Of a DNA stretch of 64,000 bases, positions 43,950 to 52,142 are shown in pieces. The notes below the pieces were generated by a model, which did not search any database, was not told the DNA's origin, and saw only the letters and a list, made by a program, of their open reading frames with translations. How positions within the stretch are numbered: the first letter of the stretch is position 1; the number at the start of each line of letters is the position of its first letter. Origin of the DNA: Nitrososphaeria archaeon (GTDB lineage: Archaea > Thermoproteota > Nitrososphaeria > Nitrososphaerales > JAAOZN01). The position numbers and the translations under genes were made by a program. The stretch is from contig JARVJZ010000004.1 of NCBI GenBank assembly GCA_029775855.1, positions 68,901 to 132,900 of the forward strand, given 5' to 3'.

Positions 43950-44801
43950 TCAGAAACAGAGCACCTCCTCATCCCTTAACATTATAACATACCCATCAAC
44001 TATCTTAAAGTTCGTAGGCTTAGTCGATATTGGCACCCTAGTTCCAGGTATTATATAGTCTTCGAATATCAGTTTATCTTTTCTTGACCAACCACCCCTC
44101 CAAAACTTCTCAATATAGAATTCTCTTGGCTCACTGCTTGCTTCTGCAAGCTTATATGGGAAGTAGCATTTGGTTCTAACCTCTAGAGGTGGTTTCAGTA
44201 CATTTAGATTAGGTAGTATTTCTGCTCTGCTTACGCTGACGATAGATTCCTTACTACCCACCCTAGTTATATTCGAAGCTGCTTTTAGAAAGCATTCTTC
44301 AGGGTTATCTACAAGTAATTTTCTTGCTTCATTAAGATCTATGATGTAGCAAGCTGTGCCCCTGCCGTTAGGCATTGAAACCTTACCTACACGCAACGCA
44401 CCCATTCGATATTGCGGGAGATACCTTCTTTTACCCAGAAGAGTACCTGTTTTCTCATCTTTTTCTGGAACTAATTGATGATAGTGGAGCGTTATATATT
44501 TATTTGTATCTTCGTAGGTGAAACCTGCTTGTTTCTCATTAAAGTAAAACGAAACTGCGGGTATGGCGCTATCAAGAATTGCCGCAGCGCTGCTAACACC
44601 TAAATCTGTTTTTACGACTTCACCTTTAACCCCATTTAATAAGCCAAAATGTATTAACGGCTCGGCTAAAGCGCCTATGAGTGTTGTAGGTGGCGGAATG
44701 GTGAGCGTCTCCTGGTATCTACTTGTAAACGGAGCCCTTACCCAGAAGCCCCAATGAAATGTGAGCTCAACCCGTAAACCTAAGAGTTGGCGGGTAGCCA
44801 A
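43950..44801 (-). CDS. cas5a: Cas5a, type I-A Cascade subunit
   Basis: A 283-residue RAMP protein. The N-terminal RRM-type strand LRVELTFHWGFWVRAPFTSRYQETLTIPPPTTLIGALAEPL contains the PPPTTLIGALAEP block typical of Cas5, and the C-terminal region is beta rich. It caps the 5' handle of the crRNA in the archaeal Cascade. It lies 13 nt after cas7 on the same strand. Confidence 0.88.
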   Translation of the reverse strand: MATRQLLGLRVELTFHWGFWVRAPFTSRYQETLTIPPPTTLIGALAEPLIHFGLLNGVKGEVVKTDLGVSSAAAILDSAIPAVSFYFNEKQAGFTYEDTNKYITLHYHQLVPEKDEKTGTLLGKRRYLPQYRMGALRVGKVSMPNGRGTACYIIDLNEARKLLVDNPEECFLKAASNITRVGSKESIVSVSRAEILPNLNVLKPPLEVRTKCYFPYKLAEASSEPREFYIEKFWRGGWSRKDKLIFEDYIIPGTRVPISTKPTNFKIVDGYVIMLRDEEVLCF

Positions 44802-44814
44802 TGCAGACTCTTGC

Positions 44815-45819
44815 TCAACTCTGCGCGAGACTTACTAGTTCTTTCAGAACTTCTTCAACAGAATTGAAAATAGGTATTTGGAGACCTTTCGCAGCACCTT
44901 CCTTGTCAAATGCCAGTATAGTCGCACTGCATTGTTCTTTACTCAACCTATTGATTGTGTTAATTAAAGCATCTTTTCTCTCTACAGTTGTTGGAATATA
45001 GTCTTTGCCGTTTCCAGGGGAGACGATGAACTTTAAACCTTTTGAATAGCTGGCTACAAGAGAAACCGGCTGCATATTCGGTAGAAATCTTGAACGCTTA
45101 GCGCCGAAAGAGAGGTAGCTAAATAACTTCACAACCGCGGATAAAGCGCCATTTATCCTTTCTACCCTAGAGCTACTCAACCGATCTTCATTATTCTTAT
45201 CGACATCACCAAACTGCGTTGATGGCACACCTATCCTTGATAAATCGATGTTAAATGTGAAGGTATAGAGAGCACTTCCCACTTCAACATTATAAGGCAT
45301 CTGAAGATTTTTGCTAGACGGTGCGAACCTGACATGGAACTGGCTCTCCAGCGCAGCAACTTCTTCCTCATTGATTGCTGGTATAGCGTAGCCTACTTGA
45401 AAACAAGAAGTTCGTTTAACTGGTATGTTACCTGCGTAGAGAAAGCCTCCAACATCTGCCACATAATCACTTAAAAGAATAGCAACTTCCGTCTTTCTAA
45501 TTTCATCCTCCTTTACAGGGGGAGAGAGCCCTTCCTCTTTTAGTATTTGATCATCGCTAAATTTAAGGAACTCAAACCTTCTGGAGTAGCTGCTTATAGG
45601 TAGGTCTCTTTGAATTGCTTCTTCAACCAATAACTCTTGATAAGCATGGGCTATCGACTCACCAGATAATACAGGAAGAAACCTTACGGTATAGCCATCC
45701 TTTGTTGGGATAACGATAGGTGCTGTCCTGTGGCGCGCCAAGTTTCCTACAGTCTCTACTCCACTTAGGCTTTCAAGATTTAGTAGAGCCCTCAAAGCTA
45801 TGCTTATGAAAGCCATCAT
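44815..45819 (-). CDS. cas7: Cas7 (Csa2/DevR), type I-A Cascade backbone
   Basis: A 334-residue RAMP protein. ISIALRALLNLESLSGVETVGNLARHRTAPIV and the block TVRFLPVLSGESIAHAYQELLVEEA match Csa2/DevR, and the later SFGAKRSRFLPNMQPVSLV is also typical. Multiple Cas7 copies coat the crRNA. It overlaps csa5 by 4 nt at its start and precedes cas5. Confidence 0.92.
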   Translation of the reverse strand: MMAFISIALRALLNLESLSGVETVGNLARHRTAPIVIPTKDGYTVRFLPVLSGESIAHAYQELLVEEAIQRDLPISSYSRRFEFLKFSDDQILKEEGLSPPVKEDEIRKTEVAILLSDYVADVGGFLYAGNIPVKRTSCFQVGYAIPAINEEEVAALESQFHVRFAPSSKNLQMPYNVEVGSALYTFTFNIDLSRIGVPSTQFGDVDKNNEDRLSSSRVERINGALSAVVKLFSYLSFGAKRSRFLPNMQPVSLVASYSKGLKFIVSPGNGKDYIPTTVERKDALINTINRLSKEQCSATILAFDKEGAAKGLQIPIFNSVEEVLKELVSLAQS

Positions 45820-46226
45820 TTCTCACCTTTTCTAACCGCTTCGGAAACCTTGCTTGCTACAAGTGTGGCTGCATAAGCAGCTGTTTGTCTTGCAACTTTT
45901 ATATCTTTAGAAGCGCTTGCCAGAAAGTTGTCATAAGCTTTGCAATCAGGAAGATTACCCTTAATAATGAAAGTTCTTTCCCCATCCCATTCGGCGTTTA
46001 CCCTAATGTTATCTCCTTCTTGCGTAATTGATTGACCTTGTTTTGGATTCCTCATTATAACTTCTAAGCCTCGTGCAAGTTCATATACGCCTTTGTTAAC
46101 AGCATCCACACTTATCGCGTTCGCCAACCTATCGAGAACAGTATAGCTCCTTGTAGCAAGAACTAGGGCTGCCAGAGCCCTAGCTACACCATAATTGATA
46201 TACCCTTCAGTCAATCCTATCAGCAA
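45816..46226 (-). CDS. csa5: Csa5 small subunit, type I-A
   Basis: A 136-residue helical protein leading the cas operon, as Csa5 does in type I-A systems. It has a helical N-terminus (YGVARALAALVLATRSYTVLDRLANAI) and a helical C-terminus (FLASASKDIKVARQTAAYAATLVASKVSEAV). Csa5 is the Cascade small subunit that stabilises the R-loop. The start codon at 46226 is TTG. A TATA-like CATTTATATGG on this strand lies at ~46242-46252, giving a very short or no leader. Confidence 0.72.
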   Translation of the reverse strand: MLIGLTEGYINYGVARALAALVLATRSYTVLDRLANAISVDAVNKGVYELARGLEVIMRNPKQGQSITQEGDNIRVNAEWDGERTFIIKGNLPDCKAYDNFLASASKDIKVARQTAAYAATLVASKVSEAVRKGEK

Positions 46227-46298
46227 TTACTCTACAGCATCTCCATATAAATGTTTCGTTTAGATGGAAAATTTTCTAAGAAGAAAAACTTAAGTATC

Positions 46299-46322
46299 AT
46301 TGTTCTATCTTGTTAGAACAAT
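46299..46322. promoter_or_regulatory. Perfect inverted repeat over the csa3 start
   Basis: Arms ATTGTTCTA (46299-46307) and TAGAACAAT (46314-46322) are perfect 9-bp inverts with a 6-bp spacer. The right arm includes the first two bases of the csa3 ATG. A TATA-like AACTTAAGTAT sits just before (46287-46297), so the message is probably leaderless and the palindrome covers its start site. Csa3 is a CARF-winged-helix dimer, so an autoregulatory operator is the natural reading. The cas operon promoter is 50 nt away. Confidence 0.55.
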
Positions 46323-46965
46323 GATAATCATCCTTACCTTAGGGTTTGACGAAAAATTTGCATTGAGAGCCGTGGCTAGAAGAGGCTTAACTCCTCAAGA
46401 CGAGGTGTTAGTGATCTTAGCAGAGCCTGTAGATGAGAGAGTTGAAAGAGCATATAGGCAACTCAAGGATCTTATAAAGAAGATCTACGACCAAGCTTGT
46501 GTAAACAGTGTTACAGTTGACGCTAAGAATTTTGACGCCGCATTGAATGTACTAGTTGAGGAGTTCTCCAAGCGGAGGAAATCAGAGTTTATAATTAATC
46601 TGAGCGGCGGTTTTAGAGCCCTAATACTAGAGGTTTTAGCAGCAGCTCTGCTAGCAGATGTTAAAGGCGAAGTAGAAAGTGAACTTGAAGACTTTACAAA
46701 AGTTATTACGTTTCCGCTTACGATCTTGAAACCTATTAATGTCGACAACACCGACTTAAGGATAATGAGTCTTTTAGGGGAAAGTGAACTCACTCTAAGC
46801 ACACTAACCACAAGAACAGGCCTTGGGAAAACCACTGTTTGGCGAAGGCTCAAAAGACTCGAAGAAGTAGGGTTGGCATCTCATCAGAGATTATATAAAC
46901 TTACAAGCTTGGGACTTCTCACCCTTAAAGTTAAAGGTATCCCTGATTATAAAAAAGAAAAATAA
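46321..46965 (+). CDS. csa3: Csa3 CRISPR-associated transcriptional regulator (CARF-wHTH)
   Basis: A 214-residue protein. Residues ~1-130 are a CARF Rossmann-like domain (ITLGFDEKFALRAVARRGLTPQDEVLVI, then INLSGGFRALILEVLAAALLA, the cyclic-oligoadenylate pocket motif). Residues ~145-205 form a winged helix (LRIMSLLGESELTLSTLTTRTGLGKTTVWRRLKRLEEVGLA). Csa3 proteins activate or repress cas genes and arrays. I take ATG 46321, not the upstream codon at 46300, because it lies right after the TATA-like element and gives the standard start of the CARF strand. It is divergent from csa5. Confidence 0.9.
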   Translation: MIIILTLGFDEKFALRAVARRGLTPQDEVLVILAEPVDERVERAYRQLKDLIKKIYDQACVNSVTVDAKNFDAALNVLVEEFSKRRKSEFIINLSGGFRALILEVLAAALLADVKGEVESELEDFTKVITFPLTILKPINVDNTDLRIMSLLGESELTLSTLTTRTGLGKTTVWRRLKRLEEVGLASHQRLYKLTSLGLLTLKVKGIPDYKKEK

Positions 46966-47010
46966 AAGGCTTAAGAAGGTTTATTTAAAGAAAAAACGTT
47001 AACATCTGGT

Positions 47011-47418
47011 ATGCCTACGGAGAAGGAGGAGAGTCTGCTAAGAGAGGAGCGTGTAGCCAGACTAGCAACATTCTCTAAGAACGGTAAAATCCACTTGATT
47101 CCAGTCTGCTATGCATATGACGGCAAGCACATCTATGTAGGCACCAGCCTAGATTCTCAGAAGGTTAAGAACCTAAAGAGAAACAGCAGCGTATCCTTAA
47201 TCGTAGACAGATACTATGAAGACTGGTCGAAGCTGAAGGGTGTAATGATACAAGGCAGTGCTGAGGTGATAGAGGGGGGTGAAGAGTTCGAGTCAGCGAA
47301 GAAGATGCTATACCAGAAGTATCCGCAGTATGAAGAGCAAGTACCCATAAGAGAGGGTGAGTCAGCCATCATAAAGATAACGGTTGAGAAGATACTTTCT
47401 TGGGACTACGAAGGTTAA
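47011..47418 (+). CDS. Pyridoxamine-5'-phosphate-oxidase-like F420/FMN-binding protein
   Basis: A 135-residue split-barrel protein of the PNPOx-like class. VARLATFSKNGKIHLIPVCYAYDGKHIYVGTSLDSQKVKNLKRN is the conserved cofactor-binding half, and a beta-rich second half ends in IKITVEKILSWDYEG. In archaea many such proteins bind F420 or flavin and reduce small molecules. The substrate is unknown. It is a single gene between csa3 and the amidohydrolase, on the same strand as both. Confidence 0.82.
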   Translation: MPTEKEESLLREERVARLATFSKNGKIHLIPVCYAYDGKHIYVGTSLDSQKVKNLKRNSSVSLIVDRYYEDWSKLKGVMIQGSAEVIEGGEEFESAKKMLYQKYPQYEEQVPIREGESAIIKITVEKILSWDYEG

Positions 47419-47521
47419 AAACTCGCTTAGCCAAGAAAGGATAACAGTCAGAGAAGATGCCAACATGCTTAGTGGAAAATAGGTGTATGGCTTAAATAAG
47501 AATATAGTCCATTTAAATAAT

Positions 47522-48895
47522 ATGTGTAGCATAAAGGTAGAAAGAGCTTCTTGGATAATAACACTTGACCAAAAACGGCGTATCATAAAGGACGGATCTA
47601 TCTACATCGAAGATGGAAGGATTGTAGCAGTCGAAAAAGCAGATAAACTAAAACTTGAAGGCGCTGACATAGTCATAGAAGGGTTAAACAAAGTCATCAC
47701 ACCCGGCTTCATAAATAATCATATGCACATCAGCTACGCTCACCCAGTTAGAGGCATCTTCCCAGATGACCTACCACTCATGACTTATCTGAACTACGTG
47801 TTCAAGCTGCAGTCCGCAATGAAGCCCCACGAAGAATATTACGCCACACTCTTGGCGGTGACTGAACTCCTGAAAAGCGGCTGCACCTGTTTCGCAGACC
47901 CAGGGAGCATAGGCAGCCTCGAATCTGGAGTTAAAGCCATTCTAGACGCTGGGATAAGGGCAGTAGTCGGTAGAGACGTGGTAGATAAGCCTAACCCGCT
48001 ACATCTTCCTGTTAGAGAAACTGAGGAGGCGGTTAAGATGTTGGAGGAGACGCTAAGAGCGTATTCCGATTTATCAAACGGTAGAGTAAAGGCGTGGGTT
48101 ACTGTCTTCTCACCAGACTACGCAAGCGACGAGCTGCTAATCAAAGCGAAGGAGCTTGCTGATAGATACCGTACCGTGCTCACGCTACACACATCTTTTA
48201 GCGAAGAGGGTGTTAAGAACTTTGAGGCAAATAGGGGTAGAAGACCAATAGAACACCTAGCACACTTAGGAGTCTTAGGTGAAAACGTGCTTCTCTCACA
48301 CGCGTTAGTGGTAAATGAGAGAGAGATCGGCTTACTGGCTAAAAGCGGAGCCAAAGTTGTGCATTGCCCTTCTGCGGCGGTCAGAGGATTTGGAGCAACC
48401 AAGTTCGGTAGGTTTCCAGAGATGTTAGATAAAGGTATACACGTAAGTCTGGGGAGCGATGCTGCAAACTCATCTTACTATCTAGACATGGTTAGGCTGA
48501 TGTATCTAGCCATGGTTCTCTACAAGGATGCGAAGTTGAATAAAGCTGTTATGCCACCTGAGGTAGCGCTAGAAATGGGAACTATTAACGGGGCTTGGGG
48601 GCTTGGGTTAAATGAAGAAGTAGGCTCAATAGAAGTCGGTAAGAAGGCTGATCTAGTAGTATTTGACACGAAGAGGGCTGAATGGAGGTCAATATTCTAT
48701 CCTGTAAACAACCTAATATATTCTGCTGACGGTAGAAGTGTTGATACAGTTATAGTTGATGGCAGAATAGTTGTTCAATCAGGCACACCCCGATACGTTA
48801 ACGAACAAGATTTGTGTGGAAGGGTGCAAGAGATCGGCGAAGACATCCTTAAGCGAACAAATGTATCATTCAACTACAGATGGCAAGTTGAGTAG
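47522..48895 (+). CDS. Amidohydrolase of the TRZ/ATZ (S-adenosylhomocysteine/guanine deaminase-like) family
   Basis: A 457-residue metal-dependent hydrolase. NNHMHISYAHPVRG has the HxH metal pair, TLHTSFSEEG and LSHALVVNEREIGLLA supply further histidines, and LGSDAANSSYYLDMVRL holds the catalytic aspartate. The C-terminal beta domain reads GSIEVGKKADLVVFD. Family members deaminate purines, adenosyl-homocysteine, cytosine or triazines. I start at ATG 47522, which is preceded by a TATA-like TTTAAATAA; an upstream start at 47483 adds 13 unconserved residues. It converges with the second Liv operon (8-nt gap). Confidence 0.85.
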   Translation: MCSIKVERASWIITLDQKRRIIKDGSIYIEDGRIVAVEKADKLKLEGADIVIEGLNKVITPGFINNHMHISYAHPVRGIFPDDLPLMTYLNYVFKLQSAMKPHEEYYATLLAVTELLKSGCTCFADPGSIGSLESGVKAILDAGIRAVVGRDVVDKPNPLHLPVRETEEAVKMLEETLRAYSDLSNGRVKAWVTVFSPDYASDELLIKAKELADRYRTVLTLHTSFSEEGVKNFEANRGRRPIEHLAHLGVLGENVLLSHALVVNEREIGLLAKSGAKVVHCPSAAVRGFGATKFGRFPEMLDKGIHVSLGSDAANSSYYLDMVRLMYLAMVLYKDAKLNKAVMPPEVALEMGTINGAWGLGLNEEVGSIEVGKKADLVVFDTKRAEWRSIFYPVNNLIYSADGRSVDTVIVDGRIVVQSGTPRYVNEQDLCGRVQEIGEDILKRTNVSFNYRWQVE

Positions 48896-48903
48896 AGATA
48901 CAG

Positions 48904-49818
48904 TCACTTAAGCAACAGTTTAATCTTATCTTGAAGAGCTCCGTAAACCCCTTTCCTGAATCTTAATACAACGGTAAGAGTTACGATGCCTAGAATAAGA
49001 GTTCTATATGGACCCAAGGCTCTCAAATATTCGTTAAAGAATGTTACAGTATAAGCCCCAATAAGCGGTCCCGGTAAAGTGCCCCATCCGCCGAGCAATA
49101 TCATTACCAAGGCTTGGAAGGTAAGGTCAAATGAGAGTACACCAGGCCCTACTACACCAAGGTAATGGGCATAGAGCGAACCCGCTAATCCGGTTAAGGT
49201 TGAGGATATCGTGAAAGCCAATATCTTGTATTTAACCACATTAACACCCATAGCCTCAGCGAGGTCTTCATCTTCCCTAATAAGTTTGAAGCCATACCCC
49301 AGCCTACTGCGCAGTATCAAGGTAAGTATAATTGTGGTTAGAAGTGCATAACTTACGAAGATGAAGTAGTTGAGGGAAGGCTCAGCAGAAACTTTAGGTA
49401 CGCCGGTTAAACCGTCTTCACCACCCGTAAATTCAGAGAAAGAGTATACTAGGTTGACTAAAACAAGGTTGCTAAGCGCGGTCACAAGCAGCAGAAACGG
49501 GCCTTTAGCCCTAAGCGTCAAGAATCCTAAGAGAAGCCCAGCTGCTGAAGAGATAAAGGTGGAGACTGGTATAGTTAAGGCTAAAGGTAAACCTATCATA
49601 GCGCTTAGATAGGCCGACACATACCCACCAGTTCCAAAGAAGATTGCGTGGCCTAGGTTTACTTGTCCGACATAGGCTGCAGTGAAGTTAAGTGTCGCAG
49701 CGTAAATGGCATAAGCTGAGCCGAAGATCATAATTGTTAGCAGATATCTATCTCCAGTAATCCCTATAACGTAAAGCAGTAAGACAGCACATAACACCGC
49801 TAAAACAGTTTTGTTCAA
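48904..49818 (-). CDS. livM: Branched-chain amino acid-type permease LivM (system 2)
   Basis: A 304-residue permease with eight to nine helices. The LivM motif LNFTAAYVGQVNLGHAIFFGTGGYVSAYLSA and the coupling loop GYGFKLIREDEDLAEAMGVNVVKYKILAFTISSTLTGLAGSLYAH are present. It is the last gene of the minus-strand operon livK-livG-livF-livH-livM. Its order differs from system 1, where permeases precede ATPases. Confidence 0.92.
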   Translation of the reverse strand: MNKTVLAVLCAVLLLYVIGITGDRYLLTIMIFGSAYAIYAATLNFTAAYVGQVNLGHAIFFGTGGYVSAYLSAMIGLPLALTIPVSTFISSAAGLLLGFLTLRAKGPFLLLVTALSNLVLVNLVYSFSEFTGGEDGLTGVPKVSAEPSLNYFIFVSYALLTTIILTLILRSRLGYGFKLIREDEDLAEAMGVNVVKYKILAFTISSTLTGLAGSLYAHYLGVVGPGVLSFDLTFQALVMILLGGWGTLPGPLIGAYTVTFFNEYLRALGPYRTLILGIVTLTVVLRFRKGVYGALQDKIKLLLK

Positions 49819-49820
49819 AT

Positions 49821-50693
49821 CTACTTCCTCCCTAAGATCCCATAAGGTCTGATCTGGATAGCTAAGATAGCGATGATCAACGGAATTATTCCTCTAAGCT
49901 GGCTTCCGAAAATGTAAATCGCTGCTGTTTCAGAATATCCTAGCAGCAGTCCAGCCAATATGGCTCCAGGTATACTTCCGAGACCTCCCAGTATCGTGAC
50001 TGTAAATATGGGCACAATCGGGTCTAGGATCGTTGTAGGCGTCACAACCTCAAGAGACACAAAGAGTACACCAGCCAGCGAAGCTAATGTAGATGAAATC
50101 ATCAGAGTTAGTAGATAGTACTTCTGAACACTTAAACCCAGCAACCTTAAAGCTAAAGAGTCTTGTGAAGCTGCTCTAATCGCTTTACCCGCTCTAGTCT
50201 TTCTAAGGAATATGTGAAGCAGCAGTAGTGCTAAGACTGATGTAGGAACGAGGATGAAGCGTTGAAGAACCATATTTACTCCAAATATTGATATATTACC
50301 CTCTACTATCGTAGGCACACCACGGGGCTGCGGAGAGAAGAGAAGCATAAAGACCTGTGTCATAGCTATCACGAGTAGGAATGTGGCTGTGATGGTGAGT
50401 TCGTGGTTTTCCATTATCGGCCTAATGAGAACGGTGAAGAGAGCAAGATCAACTAACACAGCGATAATTATTGCAAGCGGCAAAGCCAAAACTGCGCTCA
50501 ACCCTACAACCCTAACTAGATAATAAAACAAGTAGGCTGAGAGTGCGTATGAAAGACCGTATGCTACATTCACTATCTTAGTAACACCGTAGAGTAATGT
50601 GAAGCCAGAAGCTATAAGTATCCAAGTTGCACTTATCGACGCGCCGAAAAGCAGATACTCAGCCAACAAAGTTGACATATTAAACTCACCCAA
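49821..50693 (-). CDS. livH: Branched-chain amino acid-type permease LivH (system 2)
   Basis: A 290-residue permease. ASGFTLLYGVTKIVNVAYGLSYALSAYLFYYLV is the LivH N-terminal motif, RKTRAGKAIRAASQDSLALRLLGLSVQKYYLLTLMISSTLASLAGVLFV is the coupling loop, and FTVTILGGLGSIPGAILAGLLLGYSE follows. It overlaps livF by 8 nt and precedes livM by 2 nt. Confidence 0.92.
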   Translation of the reverse strand: MGEFNMSTLLAEYLLFGASISATWILIASGFTLLYGVTKIVNVAYGLSYALSAYLFYYLVRVVGLSAVLALPLAIIIAVLVDLALFTVLIRPIMENHELTITATFLLVIAMTQVFMLLFSPQPRGVPTIVEGNISIFGVNMVLQRFILVPTSVLALLLLHIFLRKTRAGKAIRAASQDSLALRLLGLSVQKYYLLTLMISSTLASLAGVLFVSLEVVTPTTILDPIVPIFTVTILGGLGSIPGAILAGLLLGYSETAAIYIFGSQLRGIIPLIIAILAIQIRPYGILGRK

Positions 50694-51402
50694 AATACTG
50701 GCTTATCAAGCTCTTTGAGAGCAGTATCTCACGTGATAAACCACTTAACGTAATTTCACCCCTAGTTATTAGGTAAGATCTATGGGAATGCTCTAATGCA
50801 GCATATGCATTCTGTTCAGTAAAAAGTATGGATACCCCGCTTTCGCTTAACGCCTCCATCGTTTTAAGTAGAGAAGAGACAAGTTTAGGGGAAAGACCGG
50901 TTGAAGGCTCATCTACAAGAAGAAACTTTGGCCTAGCCATTATACCCCTAGCTATAGCCAGCATCTGTTGTTCACCTCCGCTGAGTGCTTTCGCTAACTG
51001 CTTTCTCTTCTCTTTGAGCGCTGGGAAAAGATTGTAGACTACGTCAAGAGAATCTCTATATCTTCTCCTAGCTTCCTCTAAGTATGCACCTAACTCCAAA
51101 TTCTCTTCGCAGCTCATATTAGGGAATAGTCTACGATCATCTGGAACCAAAACCACTCCTAGTTGCGCGACTCTTTCAGGCTCTTTACGCGTGATATCTA
51201 TACTGTCGATAGATACCGTTCCCTCGAATATGTCTGCTATCCCTACGATACCCTTAAGTATGGTCGTTTTACCAGCCCCATTAGGGCCGACTAAACTCAC
51301 TATCTCCTGCCTTCCAACCTCTAAGGAAATGTTCTTAACAACTTTGAAGGGTTTGTAACCCGCTGTGAGGTTACTTAGCCTCAGCATATTTGACTTCGCC
51401 AA
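50686..51402 (-). CDS. livF: Branched-chain amino acid-type ATPase LivF (system 2)
   Basis: A 238-residue ATPase with Walker A GPNGAGKTT, signature ALSGGEQQMLAIARGIMARPKFLLVDEPSTGLSPK and H-loop ILFTEQNAYAALEHSHRSYLITRGEITLSG. It overlaps livG by 32 nt. It is more LivF-like than LivG-like because it lacks the long insert before the signature. Confidence 0.92.
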   Translation of the reverse strand: MAKSNMLRLSNLTAGYKPFKVVKNISLEVGRQEIVSLVGPNGAGKTTILKGIVGIADIFEGTVSIDSIDITRKEPERVAQLGVVLVPDDRRLFPNMSCEENLELGAYLEEARRRYRDSLDVVYNLFPALKEKRKQLAKALSGGEQQMLAIARGIMARPKFLLVDEPSTGLSPKLVSSLLKTMEALSESGVSILFTEQNAYAALEHSHRSYLITRGEITLSGLSREILLSKSLISQYFG

Positions 51403-52084
51403 TGTAAGATTCTATCACGTACCTATTACTTAGAACATCATTTGGGCTTCCGTCTGCTATAATCGCGCCCTTATTTAAGACGACAACGCGTGGGCAAAGA
51501 TTTATGATAGTTGGAAGGACGTGGTCTACTACAATTAGTGTCCTTTGTTTTGTGTGGAAGCTCCTTATTAGATTCAACATGTTTTCACGTTCATCATCAG
51601 ATAGACCAGCTGTAACCTCATCGAATAACGCTACTTTGGCGTCTGAGACAAGTATCCTAGCTAATTCGAGCTTCTTTAAACCGGCTGCAGGTAGCAAAGT
51701 TGGGTACTGATCAAGACGATCACCTAACCCGATCCGCTCAAGAACCTTTATGCATTTAGCTTTTGCTTTATTTAAATCTATGTTGGAGTCTTCGAATAGA
51801 AGTGAAACTAATACGTTTTCTAACACTGTGAGGTTTTTAGCAGGTTTAGGTATTTGGAAAGTTCTTGCGACGCCTAATCTGCGTATCATATGAGGCTTCA
51901 GCCTAAGGATATCAACCCCATCTAGTATCACTTTTCCAGCATCAGGCTTTAGGAAGCCTGAGACTATGTTTAGAAGGGTGGTTTTGCCTGCCCCGTTAGG
52001 TCCTATTATGCCTAAAATGTCCCCTTCGTTCAAGCTGAAGGAGACGTTATCAAGTACTTTGTTGCTACCGAAGCTTTTGTTCAC
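51371..52084 (-). CDS. livG: Branched-chain amino acid-type ATPase LivG (system 2)
   Basis: A 237-residue ATPase with Walker A GPNGAGKTT, MIRRLGVARTFQIPKPAKNLTVLENVLVSLL (LivG-type), a degenerate signature region LLPAAGLKKLELARILVSDAKVALFDEVTAGLSDDE, and H-loop VVDHVLPTIINLCPRVVVLNKG. The ABC signature LSGGQ is replaced by LPAAG, and Walker B DEP is DEV, both unusual. In-frame coding similarity continues upstream (PHLTVEGVNKSFG) with no ATG, GTG or TTG before GTG 52084, so it may start at a CTG near 52106 or be slightly truncated. The gene lies 58 nt after livK. Confidence 0.87.
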   Translation of the reverse strand: MNKSFGSNKVLDNVSFSLNEGDILGIIGPNGAGKTTLLNIVSGFLKPDAGKVILDGVDILRLKPHMIRRLGVARTFQIPKPAKNLTVLENVLVSLLFEDSNIDLNKAKAKCIKVLERIGLGDRLDQYPTLLPAAGLKKLELARILVSDAKVALFDEVTAGLSDDERENMLNLIRSFHTKQRTLIVVDHVLPTIINLCPRVVVLNKGAIIADGSPNDVLSNRYVIESYIGEVKYAEAK

Positions 52085-52142
52085 ACCTTCTACTGTGAGA
52101 TGTGGCAGTGTTGATGCACCTCGTTTCGGTAGGTTTAGTTGT

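Noticed and set aside
46227-46320. CRISPR leader or array between csa5 and csa3
   Set aside because: No repeated units; the region holds only promoters and a single palindrome.
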